A model generated the notes under the pieces. That model was not told where the DNA came from. It saw nothing but the letters and a program-made list of their open reading frames with translations, and did not search any database. Position numbers and translations under genes: made by a program. A stretch of 64,000 bases of DNA from Pirellulales bacterium (GTDB lineage: Bacteria; Planctomycetota; Planctomycetia; Pirellulales; Lacipirellulaceae): NCBI GenBank assembly GCA_019636345.1, contig JAHBXQ010000003.1:124001-188000 (forward strand). The letters are read 5' to 3'. Position 1 is the stretch's first letter. Every line of letters starts with the position of its first letter. Of the stretch, positions 8,290-18,668 are shown piece by piece.

Positions 8290-9633
8290 TCACTCGCCGG
8301 CCGGCAGAGTCGCGAGGAACTCGCGGTACTCGCGGTCGAGCTCGCCGTAGCTCTTGCCGGTCAATTCGCTGAGTGTATCCGGTTTGTCCTGGCCCGCGTA
8401 GATCCGCTTGAGCAGTTCCGCGAACGGTTTGCGATAGGCTCCTTCCGCCCCGTCCATGAGAAACGCGGCGAGCCCCGCACTTTGGCTGTAAAGCTGCGGC
8501 AAGTCGGTCCGTTTCTGCAAGTCGGCCATCGCCAAGGGCGCAAGTTCCGCCAGCGGCACGTAGTAATCGTCGACCAGCCGTCGCTGCCGCGCCGCGGGGA
8601 GCCGTCCTTCGCTCGCGGCGCCGATCGCGAACGCGGTCGGCCGCCGGCCCGGCTCGCCCAGCGCGATGAGCGATTCGAAGTAACATGCGATCCCTTCGAT
8701 CGCCCAGGCGTTGCTCGTGGCGCCGGGGCGACGTCCGCCGGTGTTCGCCTCTTCGAAAAACTGGTGAACCGCCTCGTGATCGATCGTGCCGCGATCCTGA
8801 TCGGGGCCCGCGAAGAAGTGGCTCTCCCGCTCGCGGTCGAAATAGATTCCCAGCGTCACTTCGATCTGCGGCTGGCGGGGCGCCAGCGCCGCGTTGTAGG
8901 CGGCGCGATCGCGGTGGTAGAACACCCGAAACGGCTTGCGGCGATAGCCGGTCGGCTGCTTGCCGTCGAGTCGGGCTTGCAACTCGGCGGCGGGGAGCTC
9001 GAACTCGCCGAAGAGTTGTCGCCACACGTGGTGGAGCGTTTCCAGTCGCACCGCAAACTCGACCGCCGCTTCGCGACTGTGGTTGGTTTGCACCATGACG
9101 TGGTCGGTGCGAACCTGCCAGCCGCGGTCAAGCGCGGCGTGACGCCCGGCGTCTTCGGCGGCGGTGATCCAGCGATTTCCCCAGGGGCGCTCGCCGGCGG
9201 CGTAACGCGGACCGTCTCCGGTTTGGATCCAGCCGAAGCGCGGATCCCACTCCTTGCCCGCGGCCAACTCGCGAGCCGCGTACCCGCCGGCCCATTGGTC
9301 GCCGACTCGTTGGTAGCCGAGCAGCCGCCGGGCGCCGGCGTGATCGGGATCGGCGGCGACGACCCGCGCCGCCAACCGAATCGCCGCTGAAACGTCGCCG
9401 CGGGCGACGACCGCCGGCATGTGCTTCCACAGTTCCTCGGCGTCGCCGACGCCCGTCACAGGGGGCAAGGCGCCTGAGTAAACGTCCCCCGGCACGAACA
9501 GCAACGTGGCGGGCGCCCCCGAGGTGCGGGGGCTCTTCGACTCCGTCGAGTCCGGTCCCTCGGCTGCGGCGGCGCGCGCAACGGCGCCCAGCGCGACCAA
9601 GCCGAACAGCAAGCGGAGCGACGGCGACGGCAT
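8290..9633 (-). CDS. Secreted HEXXH metallopeptidase-like protein
   Basis: The 447-residue protein begins with a signal peptide (MPSPSLRLLFGLVALGAVARAAAA). The start is ATG 9633; a TTG two codons upstream is also possible. The C-terminal half carries HEAVH (about residues 286-290) followed by AWAIEGIACYFESL, the HEXXH plus downstream glutamate pattern of gluzincin-type zinc peptidases, often labelled DUF1570-like in planctomycetes. The N-terminal third has helical repeats resembling TPR segments. It presumably acts in the periplasm or outside the cell. A second secreted HEXXH protein is encoded at 27.8 kb and a third at 39.1 kb. Confidence 0.75.
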   Translation of the reverse strand: MPSPSLRLLFGLVALGAVARAAAAEGPDSTESKSPRTSGAPATLLFVPGDVYSGALPPVTGVGDAEELWKHMPAVVARGDVSAAIRLAARVVAADPDHAGARRLLGYQRVGDQWAGGYAARELAAGKEWDPRFGWIQTGDGPRYAAGERPWGNRWITAAEDAGRHAALDRGWQVRTDHVMVQTNHSREAAVEFAVRLETLHHVWRQLFGEFELPAAELQARLDGKQPTGYRRKPFRVFYHRDRAAYNAALAPRQPQIEVTLGIYFDRERESHFFAGPDQDRGTIDHEAVHQFFEEANTGGRRPGATSNAWAIEGIACYFESLIALGEPGRRPTAFAIGAASEGRLPAARQRRLVDDYYVPLAELAPLAMADLQKRTDLPQLYSQSAGLAAFLMDGAEGAYRKPFAELLKRIYAGQDKPDTLSELTGKSYGELDREYREFLATLPAGE

Positions 9634-9672
9634 GACCAAGCCCGACGGCGAAAGGACCTCCCGGTACGTTCG

Positions 9673-9681
9673 AGTATAGCA
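9673..9681 (-). promoter_or_regulatory. Extended -10 promoter for the HEXXH protein gene
   Basis: The minus strand reads TGCTATACT, an extended -10 element, with no convincing -35 box 17 bases further up. It lies about 40 bases before the start codon at 9633. Confidence 0.45.
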
Positions 9682-9704
9682 GCGCGATCGGCGGGCGGTC
9701 GCAG

Positions 9705-9783
9705 ACTCCGCGGGCTGACGCCTCGCGGCTCCTGTCGGAGCTTGCGAGTCGTGGATGAGCCGCGAGGCGTCAGCCCGCGGAGC
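9705..9783. repeat. Palindromic intergenic repeat, perfect 25-26 bp arms
   Basis: Bases 9706-9730 are exactly the reverse complement of 9758-9782 (arm core GCGGGCTGACGCCTCGCGG), with one further pair inside and about 25 bases of loop. The arm matches a palindromic repeat type I associate with Pirellulales intergenic regions. A diverged half-copy starting ATGAGCCGCGAGGCG lies at 39915. Lying between two minus-strand genes, it could also end transcription of the upstream isomerase gene. Confidence 0.8.
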
Positions 9784-9841
9784 CGCACGGCAGACGATCC
9801 CGAAGGCGATCGGTCGCCTGCGCTAAGCTCGCAAGCCCGAG

Positions 9842-10840
<999 letters not shown>

Positions 10841-11019
10841 GGCGACGCTCTCCCAAAGGCGATCGAAGAAGAGTGAAACGAGTCGCGTATTGTGGCGCGA
10901 CGCCCAGTTCGGTGCAAGTTCTGCGGACTGGCGGTTCCATCCCCGTGCAGATCGGCCGGCGTGCTAGAATTCCAATGTTCAATCTCACGTTCCGCTCCCG
11001 AGGCGATCGAGGCGGCGAT

Positions 11020-12072
11020 ATGCAAGCATTTCGAATCGGCCTCGCGGCGTTTGCGGCGCTCGCTTCGGCGGCGGCCCTGGCGGCCGTGCCGGTCGAGATC
11101 GAGGTCGCCGCGGTCAGCGGGGCGCCGCTCGATCAGTTGCAGACTTGGGCGCAGGCGCTCGGCAAGATGGATCTGGAGCGCGTCACGCTGCGCGGCGCTC
11201 GTGACGGCGAACAACCCGCGATCGCGACCGAGGAGTTCGGCGGGGCGAAGCGGTTTCGCGTGCTGGCGCTGCTTACGCGCAACAACGAGCTGCAACTGCC
11301 GCGGGGTCGGTTCGCGTTGGCCGACGCCAAGCGGCTCGAGGCGCACCTTCGCGAGCTTCCCGAGGCGCTCGACGAGGCGACGATCGAGCGGGGAACGTTC
11401 GGACTCACTCGGGAGGACTTCGCCCGACTGCTGACGGCGATGAGCGCCCCGGCCGACGACGCCAAGTCCGAGACGCCGACCGGGGCGTGGCTCCGCCGGA
11501 CGACCGCGGCGCTTCCGGCGTCGTGCGAGTGGTCGCCGACCGCCGAAGCGGCCCTCGCCGGCGCCGAGCCGCTGGGGATCGATCTCTCGCGCTACTCCGT
11601 CGGCATGGCCCTGGCCACGGTGTTGCGGAACCAGGGCCTCGCACTGCTTCCGGACCAGCGTCGCCGCGAGCCGCTGAAGCTGCGGATCGTCGCGTTTGGT
11701 CCCGGCGTCGACTGGGACTTGGCTTGGCCGACGGGCTGGAAGCCGGAACAGACCGCGCGGCAGGTCGCGCCGGCGATGTTCCGATCGACGACCGTCGAGA
11801 TCGCGAATTACTCGCTCGCCCAGGCGCTCGCCGCGCTGGAAGGTCCGCTGGGGGCGCCGATCGTGCTCGACCGCTTCGCCCTGACCGAGGCGAAGATCGA
11901 CCCCGCGGCGATCCAGGTGAAGATCCCGCGGAAAAAACTGCTCGTGAAAACCGCCGTCGACGTATGCCTCAGCCAGGGCCGGTTGGCCGGCGAGTTGCGG
12001 GTCGACGAGCTTGGTCAGCCGTTCTACTGGGTGACTCGGTTCGGACCGACGAGCCCGCGGGCGACCAAATGA
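11020..12072 (+). CDS. Secreted protein of unknown function
   Basis: The start at 11020 gives a signal peptide (MQAFRIGLAAFAALASAAALAA) and is preceded by GAGGCGG. The frame extends 147 bases further upstream through non-coding-looking sequence. The mature 330 residues have two alternating parts: a helical N-terminal half, and a C-terminal half with YSVGMALATVLRNQGLAL and YSLAQALAALEGPLGAPIVLD. The second part resembles the STN/secretin N-terminal alpha-beta fold, in which short helices pack on a small sheet. A similar fold occurs in the sigma factor at 13-14.7 kb. The function is unknown. Confidence 0.65.
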   Translation: MQAFRIGLAAFAALASAAALAAVPVEIEVAAVSGAPLDQLQTWAQALGKMDLERVTLRGARDGEQPAIATEEFGGAKRFRVLALLTRNNELQLPRGRFALADAKRLEAHLRELPEALDEATIERGTFGLTREDFARLLTAMSAPADDAKSETPTGAWLRRTTAALPASCEWSPTAEAALAGAEPLGIDLSRYSVGMALATVLRNQGLALLPDQRRREPLKLRIVAFGPGVDWDLAWPTGWKPEQTARQVAPAMFRSTTVEIANYSLAQALAALEGPLGAPIVLDRFALTEAKIDPAAIQVKIPRKKLLVKTAVDVCLSQGRLAGELRVDELGQPFYWVTRFGPTSPRATK

Positions 12073-12177
12073 ATGGCGGATGTTTGATGTCGGTTTTTTG
12101 ATGTGCGAGAATGCGGGAGCTTGCTTGTCGCCCATCGACAATCCAATATCCCGCACTCCGCGTTCCGATCATGTCTT

Positions 12178-12936
12178 ATGTCCGCTGAGTCGAGCACACT
12201 GCTTCCTGCGTCGTGGGAGGTTCCGTCGGTCCTGCGACAACGGCTGGGACGGCATCCCGGCAAGCAACGGTCGATGAAGGCCGAGGGGCATTTGCTGCTC
12301 GTGCTTCACGCGCCGCCCACCAAAGACCACGAGCTTCGCGAAGGGCGCTTCTTCTGGCGCAATCCCCAGGGAAAGTGGGCCCCTGCGGCGATGCATCACG
12401 GCCAGCATGCGCTGGGCGAGTTGCTTGACGATTACGACCGCGTGCTCGACGAGCTTCAGGAAGCGTTTCAGCGGGTCGAGGCGGCGCGGGACTACTTCAA
12501 CCTGTTCACTCGGCTCAACCCGTTGGTCCGCTCGCTGCGCCATGCGCACGAGGTGCTGCAATCGGCCCGCGAGTCGACGCCGGACGATCGGCAGCTGATC
12601 GTGTTCCGCGACCGGGCGTACGCCATGGTCCGCGCGGCGGAGCTGCTGCAGGACGATACGAAGTTTGCGCTGGAATTCGAGCAGGCCCGCCGGGAGGAGG
12701 AGCAGGCCGCGTCGGCCCAGCGGATGGCGGTCTCGGCCCACCGGCTCAACGTGCTGGTAGCCTGTTTCTTCCCCGTGGCGACGCTGGCGGCGATCTTCGG
12801 GATGAACCTGCGCCACGGGCTCGAGGAGGTCGACGAAACGAGCGGTCCGTGGCCGCTGACGGCGATCGTCCTCGGCGCGCTGGTCAGCGGCTTTCTGTTG
12901 TCGCTGTTCATCACGCGCAAGCCGCGGAAGAAATAG
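12178..12936 (+). CDS. CorA-like divalent cation transporter family protein
   Basis: The 252-residue protein has the CorA layout in short form: a soluble N-terminal domain, a long charged helix (about residues 90-200) and two C-terminal membrane helices. The first helix ends in AIFGMNLRHG, containing the GMN signature that lines the pore of CorA/Mrs2 magnesium channels. The acidic loop GLEEVDETSG follows. Typical CorA proteins are about 310-370 residues, so the N-terminal alpha-beta domain is reduced. ATG 12178 is chosen because upstream codons run into a repeat-like segment. The cation is not certain: magnesium, cobalt and zinc are all known in the family. Confidence 0.7.
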   Translation: MSAESSTLLPASWEVPSVLRQRLGRHPGKQRSMKAEGHLLLVLHAPPTKDHELREGRFFWRNPQGKWAPAAMHHGQHALGELLDDYDRVLDELQEAFQRVEAARDYFNLFTRLNPLVRSLRHAHEVLQSARESTPDDRQLIVFRDRAYAMVRAAELLQDDTKFALEFEQARREEEQAASAQRMAVSAHRLNVLVACFFPVATLAAIFGMNLRHGLEEVDETSGPWPLTAIVLGALVSGFLLSLFITRKPRKK

Positions 12937-13046
12937 GATCCGCCAGGGTCGCGGCCTCGAAGCGATCGAGAATTCTCTCCAGCTCCACGATTTCGACGGA
13001 ATTCGCGGCGGGATTGTCCGCGAGCCTGCATTCCTCCCGTAGAACG

Positions 13047-14732
13047 ATGCACGTCCCCCCAGCCAGCCCTGCAGACTCCGTGGCGCCGACCGCCGAGGTA
13101 ACGGCGACCGACGACGTGCTCCTGCAAAGGTTCGCCCAAACTCACGACGAGTCGGCGTTCGCCGAGCTTGTCCGCCGGCACGGCAGCCTCGTGATGGGGA
13201 CGTGCATGCGGACGTTAGATCGTTTGCACGAGGCCGAGGACGCATTTCAGGCCACGTTCATGGTGCTTGCCCGGAAAGCGGTCGGCGTGCGCGTGGCTCA
13301 ATCGCTCGCGCCGTGGCTGTATTCGACGGCTCGCCGAATCGCAGTCCGGGCGGCGCAACAACGACAGCGTCGTTTGGAGACGATGATGCCCGCGGATTTC
13401 GTCGACCGCAGCGACCCGTTGGCCGAGATGGAGGCCAAGCATCGTTTGCACGTGCTGGAGGAGGAACTCGATCGACTCCCCGCAAAGCTCCGCGATCCGC
13501 TCGTATTGCACTACTTGAGCGGCAAAACCAACGGTGAAGTTGCGAAAGCCTTGGGAATCACAATCCGTGCGGTCGAAGGTCGGCAGCGCCGCGGCAAAGC
13601 CGCCCTGCGCAACCATTTGGCGCTGCGTCGAATTAGCCTGCCGTTGGCGGTCGCAGCGCTGACGGCGGCCCAACAGACGATTGCGGTCGCCGTCGATCCT
13701 CGATTGGTTCAGTCGACGGTCGCCGCCAGTTTGTCATTCGCCGCGGGTGAAGCGTCGACAACCTGCTCTCCGGAACTGCATGCATTAGCACAGAAAGAGG
13801 TGATTCTCATGAACGCTTCCATGCCCTCGACCGTTATTGCGTTGGCCGCCGTCGTTTTGTTGGGAGGAGTCGCGACGATCGCCAGTCAGGCGGGGACCGC
13901 TGAGTCCGCTTCGTCGGGCGCGGCGCTCGATTTGGGCGCCGACGTTGTCGTCGCAGAGGGGACGGCGGTCCCGGCCGAAGTCGCCGTATCGCCGGCAAGC
14001 GATTCGGAGGTCGTTCCTGCGTCTGCAGGGGGCGAGAATCCGTTTGCCGCGAGAGTCGCGGCAAACCCGACAAGAACAGACGCATCTGCCGATCCGCAAA
14101 GCGCCACAGGCAAAAGACCGGAGGAGCGCTTGTCCTTGTCGTGGACTTACGATCGTCCCTCGCTGTCGAGGAAGCGACTTACGCAACGAGAACTCGAAAT
14201 TCGCACTGCGCTGAATACGCCGATCTCGCAGATTCAGTATGCCGAGACGCCGTTGAATCGGGTGATCGAGCAAGTCGCCGACGAGGTCGGCGTCGCCATC
14301 ATTTTTGATCGTCATGCGCTCGAAGACGAAGCGTTGTCGCCGGAGATCGAGGTCTCGGTCGATCTGCCGCAGATGCAGTTTCGCTCGGCGATCAACTTGA
14401 TTTTGCGCGAGGCGACTCGCGACCTGACCTACGTCGTCGAGAACGAAGTCTTGGTGATCACGACTCGTCGTCGCGCCGACGCGCTTCTGGAAACAGAAAT
14501 TTACGACGTTCTGCCAGTCTGCGAGGGGGGGGCGATCAGTCTCGCTGATCTGCGAGACGTCGTTCTGAAAGGCACGGACGCCGATTCGTGGCAGGAAAAC
14601 GGGACGGGCGAGGGAACAATTTCAGTCGTCGACGGCGCCTCGCTCATGATTCGCCAGACGCAGGCCGTGCACGCAGAGATCGCCGACTTGTTCGAGCAAA
14701 TGCTCCGACTCGTCAACTCGCGGAATCAGTAA
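13047..14732 (+). CDS. ECF sigma factor with transmembrane segment and STN-like extracytoplasmic domain
   Basis: Residues about 25-190 form an ECF sigma factor: region 2 with FAELVRRHGSLVMG and EAEDAFQATFMVLARKA, and region 4 with LPAKLRDPLVLHYLSGKTN and GITIRAVEGRQRRGKAALR. A membrane helix follows at about 255-280 (STVIALAAVVLLGGVATIAS), then a low-complexity linker. About residues 365-480 form an STN/secretin-N-like domain (TPLNRVIEQVADEVGVAIIF). Planctomycete ECF factors often carry such extensions, which are thought to tether the sigma factor and sense the periplasm. An internal ATG at 13809 has a strong ribosome site (AGAGG, 8 bases away) and could also yield the C-terminal part alone. 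No anti-sigma gene is adjacent. Confidence 0.85.
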   Translation: MHVPPASPADSVAPTAEVTATDDVLLQRFAQTHDESAFAELVRRHGSLVMGTCMRTLDRLHEAEDAFQATFMVLARKAVGVRVAQSLAPWLYSTARRIAVRAAQQRQRRLETMMPADFVDRSDPLAEMEAKHRLHVLEEELDRLPAKLRDPLVLHYLSGKTNGEVAKALGITIRAVEGRQRRGKAALRNHLALRRISLPLAVAALTAAQQTIAVAVDPRLVQSTVAASLSFAAGEASTTCSPELHALAQKEVILMNASMPSTVIALAAVVLLGGVATIASQAGTAESASSGAALDLGADVVVAEGTAVPAEVAVSPASDSEVVPASAGGENPFAARVAANPTRTDASADPQSATGKRPEERLSLSWTYDRPSLSRKRLTQRELEIRTALNTPISQIQYAETPLNRVIEQVADEVGVAIIFDRHALEDEALSPEIEVSVDLPQMQFRSAINLILREATRDLTYVVENEVLVITTRRRADALLETEIYDVLPVCEGGAISLADLRDVVLKGTDADSWQENGTGEGTISVVDGASLMIRQTQAVHAEIADLFEQMLRLVNSRNQ

Positions 14733-14763
14733 CGGGCGGCGACGGCCGATCGAGTCGCCTTGC

Positions 14764-16599
14764 CTACAGCAGTTCGTCCAACTCCGTCACCAGCGCCTCG
14801 AAGCGGTCGAGCGCCGTGCGCACGGGGGTGGGTTCAGCCATGTCGACGCCGGCGTCGCGCAACAAGTCCAAGGGGTCCTTCGAGCAGCCCCCCTTGAGGA
14901 ACGACAGGTAATCGTTCAGCTCGCCGCGGCCGCCGCCGAGGACGCGCTCGCTGAGCGCAATCGCCGCCGACAATCCCGTGGCGTACTTGTACACGTAGAA
15001 CGCCCGGTAGAAGTGGGGGATGCGGAAACACTCCAGCTTCAGTTGGTCGTCGATCGCAAAGTCGGGGCCGAAGTAGTCGGCCAGCAGCTTGCCGTAGACG
15101 TCTTTGAACGACTCGACGGTCAGCGGTTCGCCCGCTTCGCACAATTCGTGGGCGATTTTCTCGAACTCGGCGAACATCGTCTGGCGAATGATCGTGCCGC
15201 GGATCGCGTCGATGTCGCGGTTGACGAGATAGGCCCGCTCGGCGTCGCTCTTGGCGTGCGCCATCAGATGCCGGCTGAGCAGTTGCTCGTTGAACGTGCT
15301 GGCCACTTCGGCGACGAAGATGACGTAGTTGTAGTAAAGGAACGGCTGATGCTTGCTGCTGTAGTAGCTGTGCATCGAGTGCCCCGCCTCGTGCGTGAGC
15401 GTGAACACGTGGTCGAGCACGCTCGCTTGGTAGTTCATGAGGATGTACGGCGCGGCGTCGAACGTGCCGCAACTGAAGGCGCCGCTTTGCTTGCCGCGGT
15501 TGGGGTAGCGGTCGCACCAGCGGGCCTCGCCCAGCCCCTCGGCCAGCACCCCGCAGTACTCGCTTCCGAGCGGTTCGAGCGACCGCAGCACGACGTCGCA
15601 GGCCTGCTTCCAGGTGCGCTTCTGGTCGAGATCGGCCAGGATTGGCGCGTAGGTGTCGTAATGATGAATCTCGCGCAGCTTCATCTTCCGCCGACGCAGA
15701 TCGAAGTACCGATAGAGGACCGGCAGCCGCTCGCGCACGGCGGAGATGAGATTGTCGTACACCGCCGCGGGAACGTTGTCGGGGAACAGCGCCGCGGCCC
15801 GGGCGCTTTCGTATCCGCGCGCTTTCGCGTAATACGCATCCCGCTGAATCGAACCGGACAACGTCGCGGCCAACGTGTTCTCGTGCGCGGCGAACACCTC
15901 GTAGTACTGGTGAAACGCCTTTTGCCGGACGCTGCGCTTGGGGGCGTGCAGCAGAGCCGAGAACGACGAGTGGGACAGCTCGACTGTCTCGCCCGCTTCG
16001 TTCTTGATCGTGCCGAATTTCAGGTCGGCGTCGGTGAGTTGCCGAAACGCGCGGTTCGCCGCGTCGGCCATCTCGCTCTGCATGGCCAGCAACCGTTCCT
16101 CGGCGTCTGACAGCGTGTGGGGCCGATAACGGTCGAGCCGCTCCAAGAGCAGCCGGTAGTGCGCCAGCTCCTTGGACGCGAGATACTCGGCGAACCGCTT
16201 TTTGGAGATCGCCATGATCTCGGGTCGAATGTAGCTGGCCGCCTGACTCGCTTCGCTGGCCGTGAACTGGTATCGCCCGACCATCCGCTGATAGACGCTG
16301 TCAGCCTGATCCTCAGTCGTCTTGAGAAACGCGTACGTGCCGATCCGCTCCCCCTCGCGATCGAACTTCTCGTCGAACGCCAGGCAGGCCGCCAGTTGTT
16401 TAGGCCCGTCGGCCAGCGTCCCGCGGAACGCGGCGAACTTGGGGATCTGCTTCTTCCACTTCTCGAACGCCGTTTCCCACGTCTCGTCGGAGGGGAACAG
16501 CGACGCGAGATTCCAGGAGTCGGCTTCCTTCACGGCAGACCGGGCCGGAAGCATTTGAGCCTGGGGCTTGGTGCGAGCAGGGGTTTTCGTGGCGGACAT
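14764..16599 (-). CDS. pepF: Oligoendopeptidase F (M3 family)
   Basis: The 611-residue protein carries the zinc motif HEAGH in LTHEAGHSMHSYYSSKHQ and the third ligand region FNEQLLSRHLM. Its length and the aromatic YYNYVIFVAEVAST segment fit the PepF branch of thimet-like peptidases. The enzyme cuts short peptides in the cytoplasm. The start ATG 16599 leaves a basic N-terminal tail (MSATKTPARTKPQ) before the conserved domain begins at ADSWNLASLFPSDETW, which is the usual PepF opening. The gene stands alone between the sigma factor and FabH. Confidence 0.93.
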   Translation of the reverse strand: MSATKTPARTKPQAQMLPARSAVKEADSWNLASLFPSDETWETAFEKWKKQIPKFAAFRGTLADGPKQLAACLAFDEKFDREGERIGTYAFLKTTEDQADSVYQRMVGRYQFTASEASQAASYIRPEIMAISKKRFAEYLASKELAHYRLLLERLDRYRPHTLSDAEERLLAMQSEMADAANRAFRQLTDADLKFGTIKNEAGETVELSHSSFSALLHAPKRSVRQKAFHQYYEVFAAHENTLAATLSGSIQRDAYYAKARGYESARAAALFPDNVPAAVYDNLISAVRERLPVLYRYFDLRRRKMKLREIHHYDTYAPILADLDQKRTWKQACDVVLRSLEPLGSEYCGVLAEGLGEARWCDRYPNRGKQSGAFSCGTFDAAPYILMNYQASVLDHVFTLTHEAGHSMHSYYSSKHQPFLYYNYVIFVAEVASTFNEQLLSRHLMAHAKSDAERAYLVNRDIDAIRGTIIRQTMFAEFEKIAHELCEAGEPLTVESFKDVYGKLLADYFGPDFAIDDQLKLECFRIPHFYRAFYVYKYATGLSAAIALSERVLGGGRGELNDYLSFLKGGCSKDPLDLLRDAGVDMAEPTPVRTALDRFEALVTELDELL

Positions 16600-16718
16600 G
16601 GGGGAAGGGATTCGTAGTTAGTGACTAGTGATTGACGACCGGCGATTGGGGGAAGGCGACAGCGAAAGGGGGATGGCGTTTGGCGCTGGTTCCGATCGCC
16701 AATCGCCCGCGCAGCGCC

Positions 16719-17741
16719 CTACCATCGCCACGCCAGCGTGCCCCAGGCCAGGCCGGCGCCGAAGCCGCACATGACGACGTGGTCGCCCGACTTGATCCCG
16801 CCCGCGCGGACCGTTTCGTCGAGCGCGATCGGAATGCTCGCCGCCGAGGTGTTTCCGTAGCGGTCCATGTGCATGACGACTCGTTCGCGGCCGATTCCCA
16901 GTGCGTCGACCGCCGCTTCCAGGATGCGCACGTTCGCTTGGTGGAACAGCCAGCAATCGATCTGCTCGGGCGTCAGCCCGGCGTGGTCGAGCACCTGCAA
17001 CACGTTCTCGTGAACCAGCCGCACGGCCCACTTGAACACGGGGCGACCTTGCATCTGCATGTACCAGCGGCGATCGAGCCGGCCGTCGGGGTAGACCTCG
17101 GGATGTTCCGTGCCGCCCACCGGGCGGGTCAGCGATTCGATCCCTCCGCCGTCGGCGCCGATCGTGTACGCCAACGGCCCTTGTTCGTCGCTGCCGGCGG
17201 TCAGCAGCACCGCCCCGGCGCCGTCGCCGAACAGCGGGTAGGTGGTTTTGTCGTCGGGGTCGAGAATCCGCGAGTTCGTGTCGGCGCCGATCACCAAGGC
17301 ACGGCGACTGCACCCCGTGGCGACGAACTGCATCCCTGCGGCCAGAGCGTAGGTGAACCCGGCGCACGCGGCAGCGACGTCAAACGCGCCGCAATTGAGC
17401 CCCAACGCATGCTGCACTTTCGTGGCGGTCGCCGGCATCAGCCGATCGGGCGTGAACGTCCCCAGCACGAGCAGGTCGACGTCCTTGGCCGGGACGTCGG
17501 CGGCGACCAAGCAACGACGAGCCGCCTCGATCGCCATGTCGCTGGTGGCCATGCCGGGGGGGGCGTGCCGGCGTTCGCGAATCCCAGTCCGCTGGACGAT
17601 CCAGTCGGCGTCGCACCCCAGGCGCGCGAGGTCGTCGTTGGTGACGATCTGGTCGGGGACGAAGCTGCCGGTCCCGGCAATCTGCACCCCGGTCAGCCGC
17701 CGCAAGGGCGATCCGCCGACCGATCCGCTCGATTCGCTCAT
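16719..17741 (-). CDS. fabH: 3-oxoacyl-[acyl-carrier-protein] synthase III
   Basis: The enzyme condenses acetyl-CoA (or another short acyl-CoA) with malonyl-ACP to start fatty acid synthesis. The Cys-His-Asn triad is visible: Cys126 in DVAAACAGFTYAL, His in WLFHQANVRI and Asn in YGNTSAASIP. The length of 340 residues is normal once translation starts at MSESSG (17741). The frame stays open upstream through the neighbouring gene's end, so the longer version was rejected. The gene sits downstream of a predicted nuclease gene and pyrE on the same strand and away from other fab genes. Confidence 0.93.
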   Translation of the reverse strand: MSESSGSVGGSPLRRLTGVQIAGTGSFVPDQIVTNDDLARLGCDADWIVQRTGIRERRHAPPGMATSDMAIEAARRCLVAADVPAKDVDLLVLGTFTPDRLMPATATKVQHALGLNCGAFDVAAACAGFTYALAAGMQFVATGCSRRALVIGADTNSRILDPDDKTTYPLFGDGAGAVLLTAGSDEQGPLAYTIGADGGGIESLTRPVGGTEHPEVYPDGRLDRRWYMQMQGRPVFKWAVRLVHENVLQVLDHAGLTPEQIDCWLFHQANVRILEAAVDALGIGRERVVMHMDRYGNTSAASIPIALDETVRAGGIKSGDHVVMCGFGAGLAWGTLAWRW

Positions 17742-17916
17742 GGTGCAGAGCATCCTCGCGGCGACTGCGGCCGCGGCAAAATACCGTCGTTGGGGCAATT
17801 TCGAGAAGATAAAAGGGTACGCCTTGGCCCCCGAAATCGCAAGGCGAACCGCGGCGTCGCGACCTCGGTCGCGAAACGTTGTGAGCGGCGGGGCGTGGAA
17901 GATCGTGACAGGCGCG

Positions 17917-18597
17917 TTATGCAGCGCGCCCCTTGCGGCGGTAGAGAATCGCGTTGCCTGCCTTGCCCGCTTCTTCGACGGCGCCCGTTTCGCGCAGACA
18001 GTAGGCAATCCGCTGGGCGATCCACCGCGGCACGCCGAGCCCTTCCGCGAGATGCCCCGTGTGGAACGGCCGCGGCAGCCGCGGCGGGAGCAGCCTCATG
18101 AGGTCGCTCGCCTTGCGGAACTGGTGATGCGAGTCGACGGCAACGAGTCGCTGGTCCTCGATCTGGAACTCGGCCTCCGGGCGTCGTCGCCGACGTCGCT
18201 TGCCGCGTCCCGGGTAGCGCAGCTCCTCGACCTCGACCAGCACCACTTCCAGGGTGAGCCGCGGGTGGGGAAACACGCGCGTGAAGTAGACCAACTCGTC
18301 GAACAGGTCGAGCAGCGTGCCGCGCTTCGGGCTCTTGCGCCGGCTGGTCGGCTCGGCGCCAGGCGCGGGAAGCTTCACGAGCGTCTTGCGGGCGACGATC
18401 GGCTTGACGACCCGCACGCGGTGCGAGTCCAGCAGCCGGCGGATCTTGTCGCGAATCGCCGCCAGCGACCCATGCTGCACCTCGATCAATTCTTTCCCGC
18501 GCACCGCGTCGATGCGGTAATCCCCCAACACCACCTCGTGCAACGTCGCATCGGCCACATAGAGGGCTTTGAGTTGGCGATGGAGCGAGGTTTCCAT
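17917..18597 (-). CDS. Predicted nuclease-like protein with C-terminal winged helix
   Basis: The 226-residue protein starts at METSLHRQLK. Its N-terminal part has the order 'LHEVVLGDYRIDAVRGKELIEVQ', with an Asp and then a Glu-x-Gln, followed by 'DKIRRLL' and 'VRVVKPIV'. That is compatible with a PD-(D/E)XK-type core in which the usual Lys is Gln. A basic stretch RGKRRRRRRPEAE lies in the middle. The C-terminal 70 residues (about 'LPRPFHTGHLAEGLG' to 'GAVEEAGKAGNAILY') look like a winged helix that could bind DNA. The family is unrecognised and the nuclease idea is an inference. It lies 71 bases after pyrE. Confidence 0.6.
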   Translation of the reverse strand: METSLHRQLKALYVADATLHEVVLGDYRIDAVRGKELIEVQHGSLAAIRDKIRRLLDSHRVRVVKPIVARKTLVKLPAPGAEPTSRRKSPKRGTLLDLFDELVYFTRVFPHPRLTLEVVLVEVEELRYPGRGKRRRRRRPEAEFQIEDQRLVAVDSHHQFRKASDLMRLLPPRLPRPFHTGHLAEGLGVPRWIAQRIAYCLRETGAVEEAGKAGNAILYRRKGRAA

Positions 18598-18668
18598 GGG
18601 GAGCGAGGAAGCAGAGGGAAGGGACAAGGCGGAGCGGGGAAGCGAACGCAGGTTGATCCGGTCGCCAA

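Noticed and set aside
12849-13046. Upstream start for the sigma factor
   Set aside because: It would begin inside the CorA-like gene, and the extra residues are not sigma-like.
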